NCBI RefSeq assembly: GCF_023715685.1
Contig: NZ_JAMBOQ010000009.1
Span: forward strand, 5,353-69,352
DNA from: Priestia aryabhattai
GTDB taxonomy: Bacteria; Bacillota; Bacilli; Bacillales; Bacillaceae_H
Length of the DNA stretch: 64,000 nt
Direction of reading: 5' to 3'
The notes below the pieces were generated by a model that searched no databases, had not been told where the DNA came from, and worked only from the letters and a program-made list of their open reading frames with translations. Both the position numbers and the translations under genes were made by a program. Shown here piece by piece: positions 36,257-44,899 of the stretch (position 1 is its first letter; every line of letters begins with the position of its first letter).

Positions 36257-36529
36257 ATGAAATCAAAAGGTATTATACGAAGAGTAGATGAGTTAGGGCG
36301 TGTAGCTCTTCCAATCGAGATACGACGCATTTTTAATATTAAAGAGAAAGCTCCTGTAAAAATTCATATGAATGAAAATGAAGACAAGATTATTTTAAAG
36401 AGAAATACGCATTTGCTCGAATGTATGATAACAGGTGAAATCTCTCTACAAAACAGGTTATATTCAGGTGGAATAGTGTTAAGTACAAGAGGAGCAGAAA
36501 TTTTATTTCATGCATTAAAAAATAACTAA
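36257..36529 (+). CDS. AbrB-family transition-state regulator, 90 aa
   Basis: A standard-length AbrB/Abh protein: SKGIIRRVDELGRVALPIEI then RRIFNIKEKAPVKIHMNENE in the DNA-binding half, and CMITGEISLQNRLYSGGIVL in the multimerisation half. AAGGAAGGG precedes the ATG. Such proteins repress stationary-phase genes; plasmid copies can interfere with the chromosomal regulator. A terminator of the recurring AAGAGAAGG type lies at 36603-36633. Confidence 0.85.
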   Translation: MKSKGIIRRVDELGRVALPIEIRRIFNIKEKAPVKIHMNENEDKIILKRNTHLLECMITGEISLQNRLYSGGIVLSTRGAEILFHALKNN

Positions 36530-36689
36530 CTGAAATAGTGGTAGCAACATTATAAATTGCATGTCTCAAGCTTTAAAAAGACTGAAGACACATTTACATT
36601 AAAAAAGAGAAGGTTAAAAACCTTCTCTTTTTATTATATAGTCATCTATGCTCAGATGCTCTTTTTCAATCAACATTGTCAATATTCAC

Positions 36690-36880
36690 GTAGAAAAACT
36701 AACGGAATAGATACTGATTAATAAACGAAGTCGTTATTCTTTAGATACTATGTAACTACTTCAGTGAGCTTGCTTGTCTACTTATAAAAATAAAAAAGAA
36801 AATGTACTGCAGTAGGTGATCGTTAGATGATTATCGAATACGTTATAGGCAGCAACATTGGAAATCGAATGCCTCAAGTT
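36690..36880. repeat. Mosaic repeat, fourth copy
   Basis: AGATACTGATTAATAAACGA, AGATACTATGTAACTACTTC, TACTGCAGTAGGTGATCG and then ATGCCTCAAGTTTTAAAAA match the 34495-34840 module with an internal deletion. Confidence 0.6.
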
Positions 36881-36997
36881 TTAAAAATACGCCTTTGCAA
36901 TAAATATAATCTCTCAGCCTGTACTAGTTACAAATCTGGCGCTGATTTATTTGTACAATTTACTAATATGAAACTTAAATTTTTAAGGAGAGAGAAA

Positions 36998-37240
36998 ATG
37001 AGAACATTATTTAATCAAACACCCCGAAAAGATTATTTTGATAATGATGCTGTTAAATTTCTTGATACAGTAAAAACTCTTGCAAGAGATCATGGCCTGA
37101 CAGTTGAAGAGACCTGTCGTATTTTAGAACTATCTATGAAAATTGATGATTATGATCGCAAAGATGAACAATTAGCCGGATTAGGACGATTAATAAAAGA
37201 TTTAATTGAAGAAATTTCTATGTTAAGAGAAAAGTTATAA
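36998..37240 (+). CDS. Hypothetical protein, 80 aa
   Basis: AAGGAGAG precedes the ATG at 36998; the longer frame from 36827 reads through repeat DNA and is rejected. The protein is helical and charged, with ARDHGLTVEETCRILELSMK resembling a helix-turn-helix and a C-terminal coiled helix (LGRLIKDLIEEISMLREKL). No family was recognised. Confidence 0.6.
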   Translation: MRTLFNQTPRKDYFDNDAVKFLDTVKTLARDHGLTVEETCRILELSMKIDDYDRKDEQLAGLGRLIKDLIEEISMLREKL

Positions 37241-37381
37241 CATAATAAATTAGAAAAAACACCTAGAGAGTAAGGTATTTTTTCTAATTAAAGAGGGTTA
37301 AAACACAGTTAAACTAAAAAAAGAGAAGGTTTTTTAACCTTCTCTTTTTCTATATCATCTATGCTTAGATACTCTTCTTCA

Positions 37382-37748
37382 GTCGGGTAGGTCACGAATG
37401 TTACCACTCCTTTCCCCCCTAAGAACCGTACGTGTCCCTTTCAGAACATACGGCTCAAGTGTACGTTTACCGGTCTATCTTGAACACATTGCACCTTGCA
37501 AATCAATTTTATAAGTACCTTACAGTTTTCTTTTTCTTAGCATTTTAGAAAATGCTTTAGTTTGTTTACCGTTTGGGACTTCCCCTTTTGCTGGAAATGT
37601 TTTATGCCATAGAATATGGCAAGATGTATGAACCAATGTTAAATTTCTATACTCATTTGTTCCGCCGTGAAACTTAGGGTTTTTGTGATGAATTTCTAAT
37701 CCTTCACCCGTTAAAATTGACGTCTGACATAAAGAACACTTATATTTC
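37382..37748 (-). mobile_element. Group II intron 3' end, cut by an IS6 element
   Basis: On the minus strand, domain V can be read at about 37414-37450: GAGCCGTATGTTCTGAAAGG then GACACGTACGGTTC, a 34-nt hairpin with a GAAA-type loop. Domain VI and the 3' end ...GACCTACCCGAC follow at 37382. The intron is complete only from within its maturase gene; everything 5' of 37748 was removed or displaced by the IS6 copy. Confidence 0.8.
37520..37748 (-). pseudogene. Group II intron maturase, C-terminal HNH fragment
   Basis: The minus-strand frame gives KYKCSLCQTSILTGEGLEIH then HKNPKFHGGTNEYRNLTLVH and CHILWH, the HNH endonuclease domain with its two zinc-binding CxxC-like pairs, ending QTKAFSKMLRKRKL. 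Reverse transcriptase and maturase domains are missing. Confidence 0.85.
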
Positions 37749-38609
37749 GGCTCTGGTGCAAAAATACAACCTAGCTTGAAACAAATCTTTTAAACTTGGA
37801 CATACTGATACTAGTACTCTAAAAAGGAAGTGATCGGTATGGAAAAGCAAAATTCATTTAAGTGGAAACACTATCAACCTGATATCATTATGTTAAATGT
37901 AAGATGGTACCTACGGTATAACCTCAGCTTTCGTGATTTGGTTGAAATGATGGAAGAACGAGGACTTTCCATTGCTCATACAACAATTATGCGCTGGGTT
38001 CATCAATATGGCCCTGAATTAGATGAGCGAGTACGGCGTCACCTTAAGACAATTAATGATTCTTGGCGAGTGGATGAGACCTATATAAAAGTAAAAGGAC
38101 AATGGATGTATTTGTATCGTGCCGTTGATTCAGAAGGAAATACAATTGATTTTTACCTAAGTAAAACAAGAGATCATAGGGCTGCAAAGCGCTTCTTCAA
38201 GAAAGCTTTGCGGTCTTTTCATGTTTCCAAGCCCCGTGTGATCACAGTAGACAAGAACCCAGCCTATCCTATAGCCATTGAAAAGTTAAAGAAAGAAAAA
38301 AAGATGCCTGTAGGCATCCAAATAAGGCAAGTCAAATATCTAAATAACATCGTGGAACAAGATCATCGTTTTATTAAAAAGCGAGTTCGTTCAATGTTAG
38401 GACTAAAATCTTTTCGCACAGCTACATCCATTATTTCTGGAATAGAAGCAATGCATATGATAAAAAAGGGGCAACTTGTTTTACAGGACAAGGCTGTCCG
38501 AAATCAAATGAAGTTCATCTATCAACTATTTGGAATGGTTGCCTAAGAACAGATTCGGTTAGGAATCTATATGCTTCTTTAAAAGGGACTTAATCTTTGC
38601 ACCAGAACC
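37749..38609 (+). mobile_element. IS6-family insertion sequence (IS240-like)
   Basis: 861 bp, with terminal repeats GGCTCTGGTGCAAAAATAC (left) and GGTTCTGGTGCAAAGATTA (right, other strand). It holds a single transposase gene. The 8 bp on each side (TATATTTC and GTATCAAC) differ, so there is no target duplication; the copy probably arose through cointegrate recombination or deletion next to the element. Confidence 0.9.
37839..38546 (+). CDS. IS6-family transposase
   Basis: A 235-residue DDE transposase. The catalytic residues are in WRVDETYIKVKG (Asp), VITVDKNPAYP (Asp) and NNIVEQDHRFIKKR (Glu), with the HTH region SIAHTTIMRWVHQYGP. AAGGAAGTG supports the ATG at 37839. The protein is full length and probably active. 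Partial relatives occur at 4228-4345 and at the right edge. Confidence 0.95.
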   Translation: MEKQNSFKWKHYQPDIIMLNVRWYLRYNLSFRDLVEMMEERGLSIAHTTIMRWVHQYGPELDERVRRHLKTINDSWRVDETYIKVKGQWMYLYRAVDSEGNTIDFYLSKTRDHRAAKRFFKKALRSFHVSKPRVITVDKNPAYPIAIEKLKKEKKMPVGIQIRQVKYLNNIVEQDHRFIKKRVRSMLGLKSFRTATSIISGIEAMHMIKKGQLVLQDKAVRNQMKFIYQLFGMVA

Positions 38610-38661
38610 GTATCAACTACCTCCAACTTGTTAATCATAACAAAAGAGGAGGTGTGATAAT

Positions 38662-38817
38662 TTGGAACAAAATATTCTTTGTGAAGTAAATAACTGTAAG
38701 TATTGGCATTCTGGCAACAAATGTACGGCAGATGAGATTTACGTTGTCAGCCATAAAGGCAAACAAGCATCAGATAGTGAAGATACAGATTGTAAAACGT
38801 TTATACCAGAAGCTTAA
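38662..38817 (+). CDS. DUF1540-type cysteine-motif protein, 51 aa
   Basis: TTG start at 38662 after AGGAGGTG. The 51 residues contain CEVNNCKYWHSGNKCTADEI and DTDCKTF, the four-cysteine DUF1540 pattern, likely a small metal- or disulfide-bonded fold. Such proteins are common in Bacillus, some linked to sporulation. A terminator (AAATAAGGGTAACC/GGTTACCCTTATTT, 38817-38862) follows. Confidence 0.75.
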   Translation: MEQNILCEVNNCKYWHSGNKCTADEIYVVSHKGKQASDSEDTDCKTFIPEA

Positions 38818-38896
38818 TAAATAAGGGTAACCATAAGGAAGATGGTTACCCTTATTTATTAATAGTATTGATAATAATAATCATTTTCATTCATGA

Positions 38897-39142
38897 TTAT
38901 TTTATTTTTAGCTTTGTTTCATTTTTAAATAATAAGTAATGTGCTTTGTCTACCTTTTCTTCTAAGTATTCAAGTGAATAGTTGCCGAATGGATCTGCTA
39001 AGTTACCGAGTGCTCGTGGGAGGTTATCTATGACTATTTTTGATGTAAGACAGTCTGTGTATTCATTATCTTTATTCATTTTATCCATAATTTCATGAGC
39101 CAGATGTTGGATTCGTCGTAATCGCATTTGTTTTGTTCTCAT
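38897..39142 (-). CDS. Hypothetical protein, 81 aa
   Basis: GAGGAGGAAACTA precedes the ATG at 39142. The protein is helical and basic (MRTKQMRLRRIQHLAHEIMD) with an acidic middle and no membrane segment. No family was recognised. Confidence 0.55.
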   Translation of the reverse strand: MRTKQMRLRRIQHLAHEIMDKMNKDNEYTDCLTSKIVIDNLPRALGNLADPFGNYSLEYLEEKVDKAHYLLFKNETKLKIK

Positions 39143-39393
39143 ATTAGTTTCCTCCTCTATAGATGAATTTATATCGTCTAAATATATGGAGGGGATAAAA
39201 AGATTATGAAACGATTTCCTATAAGGAACATTATGTTAACTACAATTGTATAGAGCATACATCTTATAAATGTTCATTATCCTTTGATTTAGTTGGTCGT
39301 TGATCTCCTATATTCTAGCATGAGAACTAAGCTTAAATAATTGAGCTTAGGTGTAGATTTGAACTAATTATGTAGCATAAATAGGCTAAATTT

Positions 39394-39422
39394 TTGACAT
39401 ACTTATAGAAATAAACTATATT
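39394..39422 (+). promoter_or_regulatory. Sigma-A-type promoter of GMP reductase
   Basis: TTGACA (39394-39399), 17-bp spacer, TATATT (39417-39422), 63 bp before the guaC start codon. The short leader shows no purine-riboswitch core. Confidence 0.7.
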
Positions 39423-39484
39423 ATCATAGTACGAACTTTTGTCGGTTATTAATTATTAATTATTCGTTTTTAGAGGTGTATTTA

Positions 39485-40468
39485 ATGGAAAATGTGTTTG
39501 ATTACGAAGATATTCAGCTAATTCCTGCTAAATCAGTAGTGAACAGCAGGACTGAGTGTGATACGACTATAACATTTGGGGAGCGTAAATTTAAGTTACC
39601 TGTCGTGCCCGCCAATATGCAAACAATTATAGATGAAAAACTGTCAATTTACTTAGCAGAAAACGGCTATTTTTATGTGATGCATCGTTTTCAGCCAGAG
39701 AAGCGAATGTCTTTTGTTAAAGATATGAAAGAACGTGAGTTATTTGCTTCTATTAGTGTAGGAGTTAAAGAAGAGGAATATAGATTTATCCAACAACTAG
39801 CAGAGGAAAAACTTTCACCTGAATACATTACGATTGATATTGCACATGGTCATTCAGATGCCGTCATACAGATGATTCAGCATATAAAAAAAAACTTGCC
39901 CCATAGTTTTGTTATTGCAGGAAATGTGGGAACTCCAGAAGCAGTAAGAGATCTAGAGCGTGCTGGTGCCGATGCAACAAAAGTAGGGATTGGGCCAGGA
40001 AAAGTATGTATTACAAAGATTAAAACTGGATTTGGAACAGGTGGTTGGCAATTAGCAGCTTTGCGTTGGTGTGCAAAGGCAGCAAGCAAGCCTATAATTG
40101 CAGACGGTGGTATTCGTACGCATGGTGATATTGCGAAATCAATCAGATTTGGTGCGTCCATGATAATGATTGGATCACTATTTGCTGGACATGAAGAGTC
40201 TCCAGGTGAATCAGTTGAGAAAGATGGAATTCTATATAAAGAATACTTTGGTTCTGCCTCTGAATTCCAAAAAGGTGAAAAGAAAAATGTAGAAGGTAAA
40301 AAGATGTTGGTAAAACATAAAGGGTCTATGAAAAATACTCTTATAGAAATGGAACAAGATCTTCAGTCTTCTATTTCTTATGCGGGAGGAAATAAGCTAG
40401 AAGCAATTCGTAATGTTGATTATGTTATTGTGAAAAATTCTATTTTTAACGGAGACAAGACATATTAA
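39485..40468 (+). CDS. guaC: GMP reductase
   Basis: A 327-residue (beta/alpha)8 enzyme of the IMPDH/GMPR family, converting GMP to IMP and ammonia with NADPH. Landmarks: [20 protein letters not shown] at the start, the active-site loop [20 protein letters not shown] with the catalytic Cys, and the phosphate-binding [11 protein letters not shown] and [13 protein letters not shown]. There is no CBS insert, which separates it from GuaB. GAGGTG supports the ATG at 39485. It is a single gene with its own promoter and a terminator (AGCCAAATTC-type hairpin, 40486-40526). Confidence 0.95.
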   Translation: MENVFDYEDIQLIPAKSVVNSRTECDTTITFGERKFKLPVVPANMQTIIDEKLSIYLAENGYFYVMHRFQPEKRMSFVKDMKERELFASISVGVKEEEYRFIQQLAEEKLSPEYITIDIAHGHSDAVIQMIQHIKKNLPHSFVIAGNVGTPEAVRDLERAGADATKVGIGPGKVCITKIKTGFGTGGWQLAALRWCAKAASKPIIADGGIRTHGDIAKSIRFGASMIMIGSLFAGHEESPGESVEKDGILYKEYFGSASEFQKGEKKNVEGKKMLVKHKGSMKNTLIEMEQDLQSSISYAGGNKLEAIRNVDYVIVKNSIFNGDKTY

Positions 40469-40599
40469 TCATTTTTTGATAAAAACAGAAGCTAAATTCT
40501 TTATATATAAAGAATTTGGCTTCTATCCATGTTGATTATACTAACTAAAAATGTATATGATATCCAGCGTAAAACAGAAAAATTTAGTTTTACAAAAAA

Positions 40600-40809
40600 T
40601 TAGTCGTTATCACGTTTGTTGTTGGATTTTCCACCCTTTTCACCGATTTCCTGGTAGAATTCTTTATCATGGTTTTTAGCTGTAGCTTCTCCGCCTTTTT
40701 CGCCAATCTCTTGGTAAAATTCCTTGTCATGATTTTTAGAGGTAGCTTTGCCACCCATTCTTCCAGCCTCTTCACGGCTCATTTTGCCATTATTTTTATT
40801 AGTTGCCAT
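40600..40809 (-). CDS. KGG-repeat general stress protein (GsiB-like)
   Basis: A 69-residue hydrophilic protein made of repeats of about 20 residues ending in KGG: GRMGGKATSKNHDKEFYQEI, GEKGGEATAKNHDKEFYQEI and GEKGGKSNNK. This is the glycine-rich con-10/GsiB hydrophilin pattern linked to desiccation and general stress. TTAGGAGG precedes the ATG. No sigma-B-type promoter was confirmed. Confidence 0.9.
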   Translation of the reverse strand: MATNKNNGKMSREEAGRMGGKATSKNHDKEFYQEIGEKGGEATAKNHDKEFYQEIGEKGGKSNNKRDND

Positions 40810-40869
40810 TTTGCATTCCTCCTAATAATTTTTAATATATTTTTTATCTTCCACGTTTAAAAAGAGCTA

Positions 40870-41390
40870 AACTATTTATTTTATTTTCCTAATAGTTGAG
40901 AATCATTTCCCTCTTTTTATATTGTAACTCCTCTCTTTTTGAAGTCTTACTTATATTTGCTGATATGCTTTCTTTTAATATGAGGATATCTATAAAATCA
41001 ATTATGTTAAGTAAATCTTAAAGTATTTCTTAAAAACAATTAGTTTAACTATCAACTTTCTGTGACGACAAATATCCAAATCCACTTCTTATCATATACC
41101 AATCTATCTTCTACTTCCCTTTTAATAAATTGTTGTATTTATAACAACTAATTAGAAAATGTATAAGTATTTTATATATAGAAGTAAAAGGTAAAACTAA
41201 CTTATAAAATTTTATGTTTTATCATTTACTCTAAGTGACGACAAATAGTGTATTTTTATACAATATGTGTAAATAATAACAATGTTTTTAATAAAGTATG
41301 TTTAGATTTACTTAATGATATGACAGAAAGTGAGACTAACATAATCAAGCTTATATAAACTAGAAATGAATAACGTATACAGACTAAAAA
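40870..41390. repeat. Gene-free stretch with pieces of the 255-bp repeat family
   Basis: TGTGACGACAAAT (41063) and TTTACTCTAAGTGACGACAAAT (41225) match the 14301-14553 repeat in the same orientation. The rest is AT-rich. No gene is supported. Confidence 0.55.
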
Positions 41391-41556
41391 TAGAAAAACC
41401 TACTGTGCAGGGAGACTGACCCCACATTCAGTAGTTTTTTTAGGTATGATACTTTACATATCTTAAGTAGTTTGCTCAAATTAAGAGTACTTACTAATGC
41501 TTAAGCATACAAAAGCTATCCTTTTTGTAAACTGACAAATCTACAAAGGCACAAAA

Positions 41557-41594
41557 GAAGGAGTCGGCATTTTAATATAAATACCGACTCCTTC
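41557..41594 (-). terminator. Terminator of the TPP-regulated operon
   Basis: On the minus strand AAGGAGTCGGTAT...ATGCCGACTCCTT with a CTTTTG tail, 3 bp beyond the last stop codon. Confidence 0.75.
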
Positions 41595-41596
41595 CA

Positions 41597-42364
41597 TTAC
41601 ATTACAAATCCTCCATCGACAAACAAAGTTTGCCCTGTCATAAATTGACTCCAATCTGAAGCCAGGAATAATACTGGTCCAGCTATATCTTCAGGAGTAG
41701 CAATTCTACGAAGAGGTGTTTGGGCAATAATCATTTCCTTTACTTCTTCCTTCGTATTCTTACTGGCATCTGTAGGATATACAAGCCCTGGAGCAACGCA
41801 GTTAACTCTTATACCAAAAGACCCCAACTCTGCTGCTAAATTACGGCTATAGCCCATTAGAGCTGTTTTAGCTGTATTGTACTCATGATAAGGAACAAGT
41901 GTTCTTTCAACTAAATTACTAATAATATTTACGATACTTCCTTGGCTTTGTTTTTTCATAATAGGAAGAACTGCTTGACACATATAGTGCGCAGAGCGTA
42001 CTGCTCCATCAATTTGTGCTTGATAATCTTCCCAATTCAAATCCCAAGCCATTTTACGTTTTTCTGGATCAAATTTATATGATTTAAAGGCATTGTTTAT
42101 TACAATATCAATTTTTCCTACTTCCATTAAAATCTGCTCTACCATTCGGTTAATATCTGATTCGGAAGTTACATCTGCTTGAATAGCCCATCCATCACCG
42201 CCGAGTTCAATACAAGATGATACAACTTTTTCGGCAGCCTCCTCATTTTGGAGGTAATTTACAATAACAAAGGCTTTTTCCTTGCCAAATGCACGAGCAA
42301 TTGCAGCTCCTATTCCCCGGCTCGCTCCTGTAACAAGTACTACTTGCCCTGAAAATTTCCCCAT
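41597..42364 (-). CDS. Short-chain dehydrogenase/reductase (FabG-like), last gene of TPP operon
   Basis: A 255-residue classical SDR. NAD(P)-binding TGASRGIGAAIA at residues 13-24, NNAF at the usual NNAG place, and catalytic YNTAK (YxxxK) in EYNTAKTALMGYSRNLAAEL-type helix; the C-terminus ends GQTLFVDGGFVM. GGGGGAAGG precedes the ATG. It starts 13 bp after the binding-protein gene and is the sixth gene of the operon. In this setting it would reduce an aldehyde made by the LuxC-like enzyme to an alcohol; that role is inferred from context. Confidence 0.85.
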   Translation of the reverse strand: MGKFSGQVVLVTGASRGIGAAIARAFGKEKAFVIVNYLQNEEAAEKVVSSCIELGGDGWAIQADVTSESDINRMVEQILMEVGKIDIVINNAFKSYKFDPEKRKMAWDLNWEDYQAQIDGAVRSAHYMCQAVLPIMKKQSQGSIVNIISNLVERTLVPYHEYNTAKTALMGYSRNLAAELGSFGIRVNCVAPGLVYPTDASKNTKEEVKEMIIAQTPLRRIATPEDIAGPVLFLASDWSQFMTGQTLFVDGGFVM

Positions 42365-42377
42365 TATCCTTCCCCCG

Positions 42378-43394
42378 TTACTTCTTAGGAAGAAGTTCTT
42401 GGTTTACAACCTCTTCCATATTCAATTTATTCTTAATTAATCCTAATTTTTGATATGTGTCAGCAGCTTTTTGCAGAACGGTTGTATCAAGGGATCCTAA
42501 TCCCTTTTCATCTGTTAAGGAGGAAACACTGGAAGTGTTTCGTAATTTAATAATCTCTAAATTTTGTTTCACATCGGTTCCATCAATTGCATACTTCTTC
42601 GCTAAAGAAGCTGCTCCTTCTGGATTTTCAATCATCCACTCAGCACTATCTTGATAAGCTGCTAAAAATAGTTTAAACTCTTCTTTCTTCTCTTGATACG
42701 TTTTTTCTGTTACCACAAATACATCACTTGGTACATTTAAAGAGTCTTTTACTTCCATTACATTCACTGCACCTAAACCTTTTTGTTTACCCGCGGCTAA
42801 TCCTGTATCTGTTGCTGCCGTAGCGTCTACTTGCCCCTGCATTAAGGGAGCAAAGTTTGAAATACCTGTCTCTACAATTTTTACATCTTTTTCAGTAAGA
42901 CCAGCTTCGTGTAAAAGTACTAACAGGTTTTGACGAGTTCCACTTGTTAAACTATAGACACCAATCGTTTTTCCTTTTAAATCTTCGGGTTTCGTAATAT
43001 TTTTTTCTTTTAGTGAAACGATATTGAATACATTTTGCGGATAAATATTATAAATTACTCTCAACTTTTCTCCCTTATCTAATGCAAAGAAAAGTGATCC
43101 AGGATCTGCAAAGGCAATATCAGCTTTTCCAGAAAGAATATTTTTCACAGCATCTCCTCCTCCAGCACCAGGAAGGATGGTTACATCTAATCCTTTATCT
43201 TTGAAAAATTCTTTTTTCTCATCCACTAATAGATTTGTTTGTTCTGTAATTGGCTTACTCCAATTTGCAACTCGAATTTTTTCTATTTCTTTTTTTTCTG
43301 ATGTCGTACTTGCTTTTTCTTGTGTCCCGCATGCTGCAGAAAACACTGTAATACATAATAAGACAATTGCTGTTAATAATGTTTTTGTTCTCAT
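42378..43394 (-). CDS. ABC transporter substrate-binding lipoprotein, NMT1/THI5-like
   Basis: A 338-residue solute-binding protein with a lipoprotein signal (TAIVLLCITVFSAAC, lipid-modified Cys at about residue 21). It has the NMT1/THI5-family fold: LPGAGGGDAVKNILSGKADI, IGVYSLTSGTRQNLL, and VDATAATDTG. Relatives bind pyrimidine precursors of thiamine (ThiY/formylaminopyrimidine) or alkanesulfonates. GAAGGAG supports the ATG at 43394, which overlaps the permease stop by 4 bp. Control by a TPP riboswitch points to a thiamine-related ligand. Confidence 0.85.
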   Translation of the reverse strand: MRTKTLLTAIVLLCITVFSAACGTQEKASTTSEKKEIEKIRVANWSKPITEQTNLLVDEKKEFFKDKGLDVTILPGAGGGDAVKNILSGKADIAFADPGSLFFALDKGEKLRVIYNIYPQNVFNIVSLKEKNITKPEDLKGKTIGVYSLTSGTRQNLLVLLHEAGLTEKDVKIVETGISNFAPLMQGQVDATAATDTGLAAGKQKGLGAVNVMEVKDSLNVPSDVFVVTEKTYQEKKEEFKLFLAAYQDSAEWMIENPEGAASLAKKYAIDGTDVKQNLEIIKLRNTSSVSSLTDEKGLGSLDTTVLQKAADTYQKLGLIKNKLNMEEVVNQELLPKK

Positions 43395-44146
43395 TTTTTT
43401 ATCTCCTTCGTATATCGTCTTATCCATTTCTTTTCCATTACGTTAACGAGTTGATAGAGAAGCATCCCTATGATAGTTAGCAAAATTAAAGACGCAAACA
43501 TTAAAGGTGTATCCATCATCCCCTGAGAGGCTACAATTACGGCTCCCAATCCTTCACTACCACCAATAAATTCACCGACGACAGCTCCTACTATTGCTAA
43601 TACCACAGCGACACGAAGTCCCGCAATAATTCCTGGCATGCCAGCAGGTATTTTTAAATGCAGTAATGTTTTCCACCGGCTAGCTCCTAACATACGGAAC
43701 AATTCTTGTTTCTGTTTATCGGTATACTGGATAGCTGTAACCGTATTCTCAAGCAAAGGAAAAAAACAGATCAATGCTGTAATTACTACTTTGGATGTCA
43801 TCCCAAAACCGAACCAGAGAATGAATAATGGAGCTAAAGCGAGTTTTGGAACAGCTTGACTTGCAATAACATAAGGAAAAAAAAGCTTCCTTATGATTTG
43901 AATTTCTCCCATAAGAATCGCAGCCAGAAAGCCAAATAAGCCTCCAAATAATAGGCCGAGTAATACCTCTGCCATAGTCCGCATAATATGGGGCATGAAA
44001 TATCCACTCTTTATACCCTCCAAAAGAGTAGAAAAAATAATAGAGGGAGCAGGCAATATGAGTTCTGACATATTTTTTGCTGCCATTTCCCACACGATAA
44101 GCAAGACAATAAATAAGAGAAAAGAATATAACGGCATCTTCTTCAT
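43391..44146 (-). CDS. ABC transporter permease
   Basis: A 251-residue inner-membrane permease with about six hydrophobic segments. The ATPase-contact EAA-type loop is FRMLGASRWKTLLHLKIPAG. It is of the SsuC/ThiX class. Its start overlaps the ATPase stop by 4 bp and its stop overlaps the next start by 4 bp, so the transporter genes are translationally coupled. Confidence 0.9.
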   Translation of the reverse strand: MKKMPLYSFLLFIVLLIVWEMAAKNMSELILPAPSIIFSTLLEGIKSGYFMPHIMRTMAEVLLGLLFGGLFGFLAAILMGEIQIIRKLFFPYVIASQAVPKLALAPLFILWFGFGMTSKVVITALICFFPLLENTVTAIQYTDKQKQELFRMLGASRWKTLLHLKIPAGMPGIIAGLRVAVVLAIVGAVVGEFIGGSEGLGAVIVASQGMMDTPLMFASLILLTIIGMLLYQLVNVMEKKWIRRYTKEIKK

Positions 44147-44889
44147 AATTGTTCCCTACCCATTACATGACGTATGTTTAGGCAAAACTCATTAAAATAA
44201 GATTCATATTTCATTTTCATGATTCGTGGTCTCGGAAGATCAACCGCCGATTCATACGCAATCTTTCCCTCTGCCATGACAGCTAATCGATCTGACAAAT
44301 AGACAGCTTCTGAGATATCGTGAGTAATAAAAAGAACAGTTGTGTTATGCAACTTACAAACCTTTAGAAGATCATCCTGTAGTTCTTCTCTTGTAATTGC
44401 ATCTAATGCTGCAAATGGTTCATCTAGAAACAACATAGATGGCTTTTGAATAAGGGCTCTGGCAATAGCAACACGGCTCTGTTGCCCTCCCGATAATTGC
44501 ATAGGATATTGATTAACATAGGAAGCTAATCCAACAAGATCCAATAAATTTGTTGCATTTTTTCGATCTTCTTCGGTTATCTTTCGTAGAAGAGAAATAG
44601 GAAGCAGCACATTTTCTATCACTGTTTTCCATTCCAATAATGTCGGTGATTGAAAAACAAATCCGCATTCCGTGGAAGGTTTCATAACTTCTCTCCCATT
44701 TAATTGAATACTCCCATCATTGGACTGCAATAAGCCTGCAGCAAGCTTTAGTAATGTTGTTTTCCCACAACCACTTTTACCCAGCAAACAATGAAACTCG
44801 CCTTTTTCAATACTCCAGTTCACCCTATCAATAACCAAATTTTTACCTTGATAACTATATGTCACATCGTTGATTGTTAAAAAACTCAT
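44143..44889 (-). CDS. ABC transporter ATP-binding protein
   Basis: A 248-residue ATPase with all motifs: Walker A LLGKSGCGKTTLLKL, Q-loop FVFQSP, signature LSGGQQSRVAIARAL, Walker B SMLFLDEPFAALD and H-loop FITHD. SsuB/ThiZ-like. It starts 10 bp after the LuxC-like gene and energises uptake through the permease at 43391-44146. Confidence 0.95.
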   Translation of the reverse strand: MSFLTINDVTYSYQGKNLVIDRVNWSIEKGEFHCLLGKSGCGKTTLLKLAAGLLQSNDGSIQLNGREVMKPSTECGFVFQSPTLLEWKTVIENVLLPISLLRKITEEDRKNATNLLDLVGLASYVNQYPMQLSGGQQSRVAIARALIQKPSMLFLDEPFAALDAITREELQDDLLKVCKLHNTTVLFITHDISEAVYLSDRLAVMAEGKIAYESAVDLPRPRIMKMKYESYFNEFCLNIRHVMGREQL

Positions 44890-44899
44890 GTTTTACCTC

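Noticed and set aside
39360..39484. Purine riboswitch before GMP reductase
   Set aside because: The leader after the promoter is about 60 bp and lacks the conserved purine-aptamer loops and P1 core.
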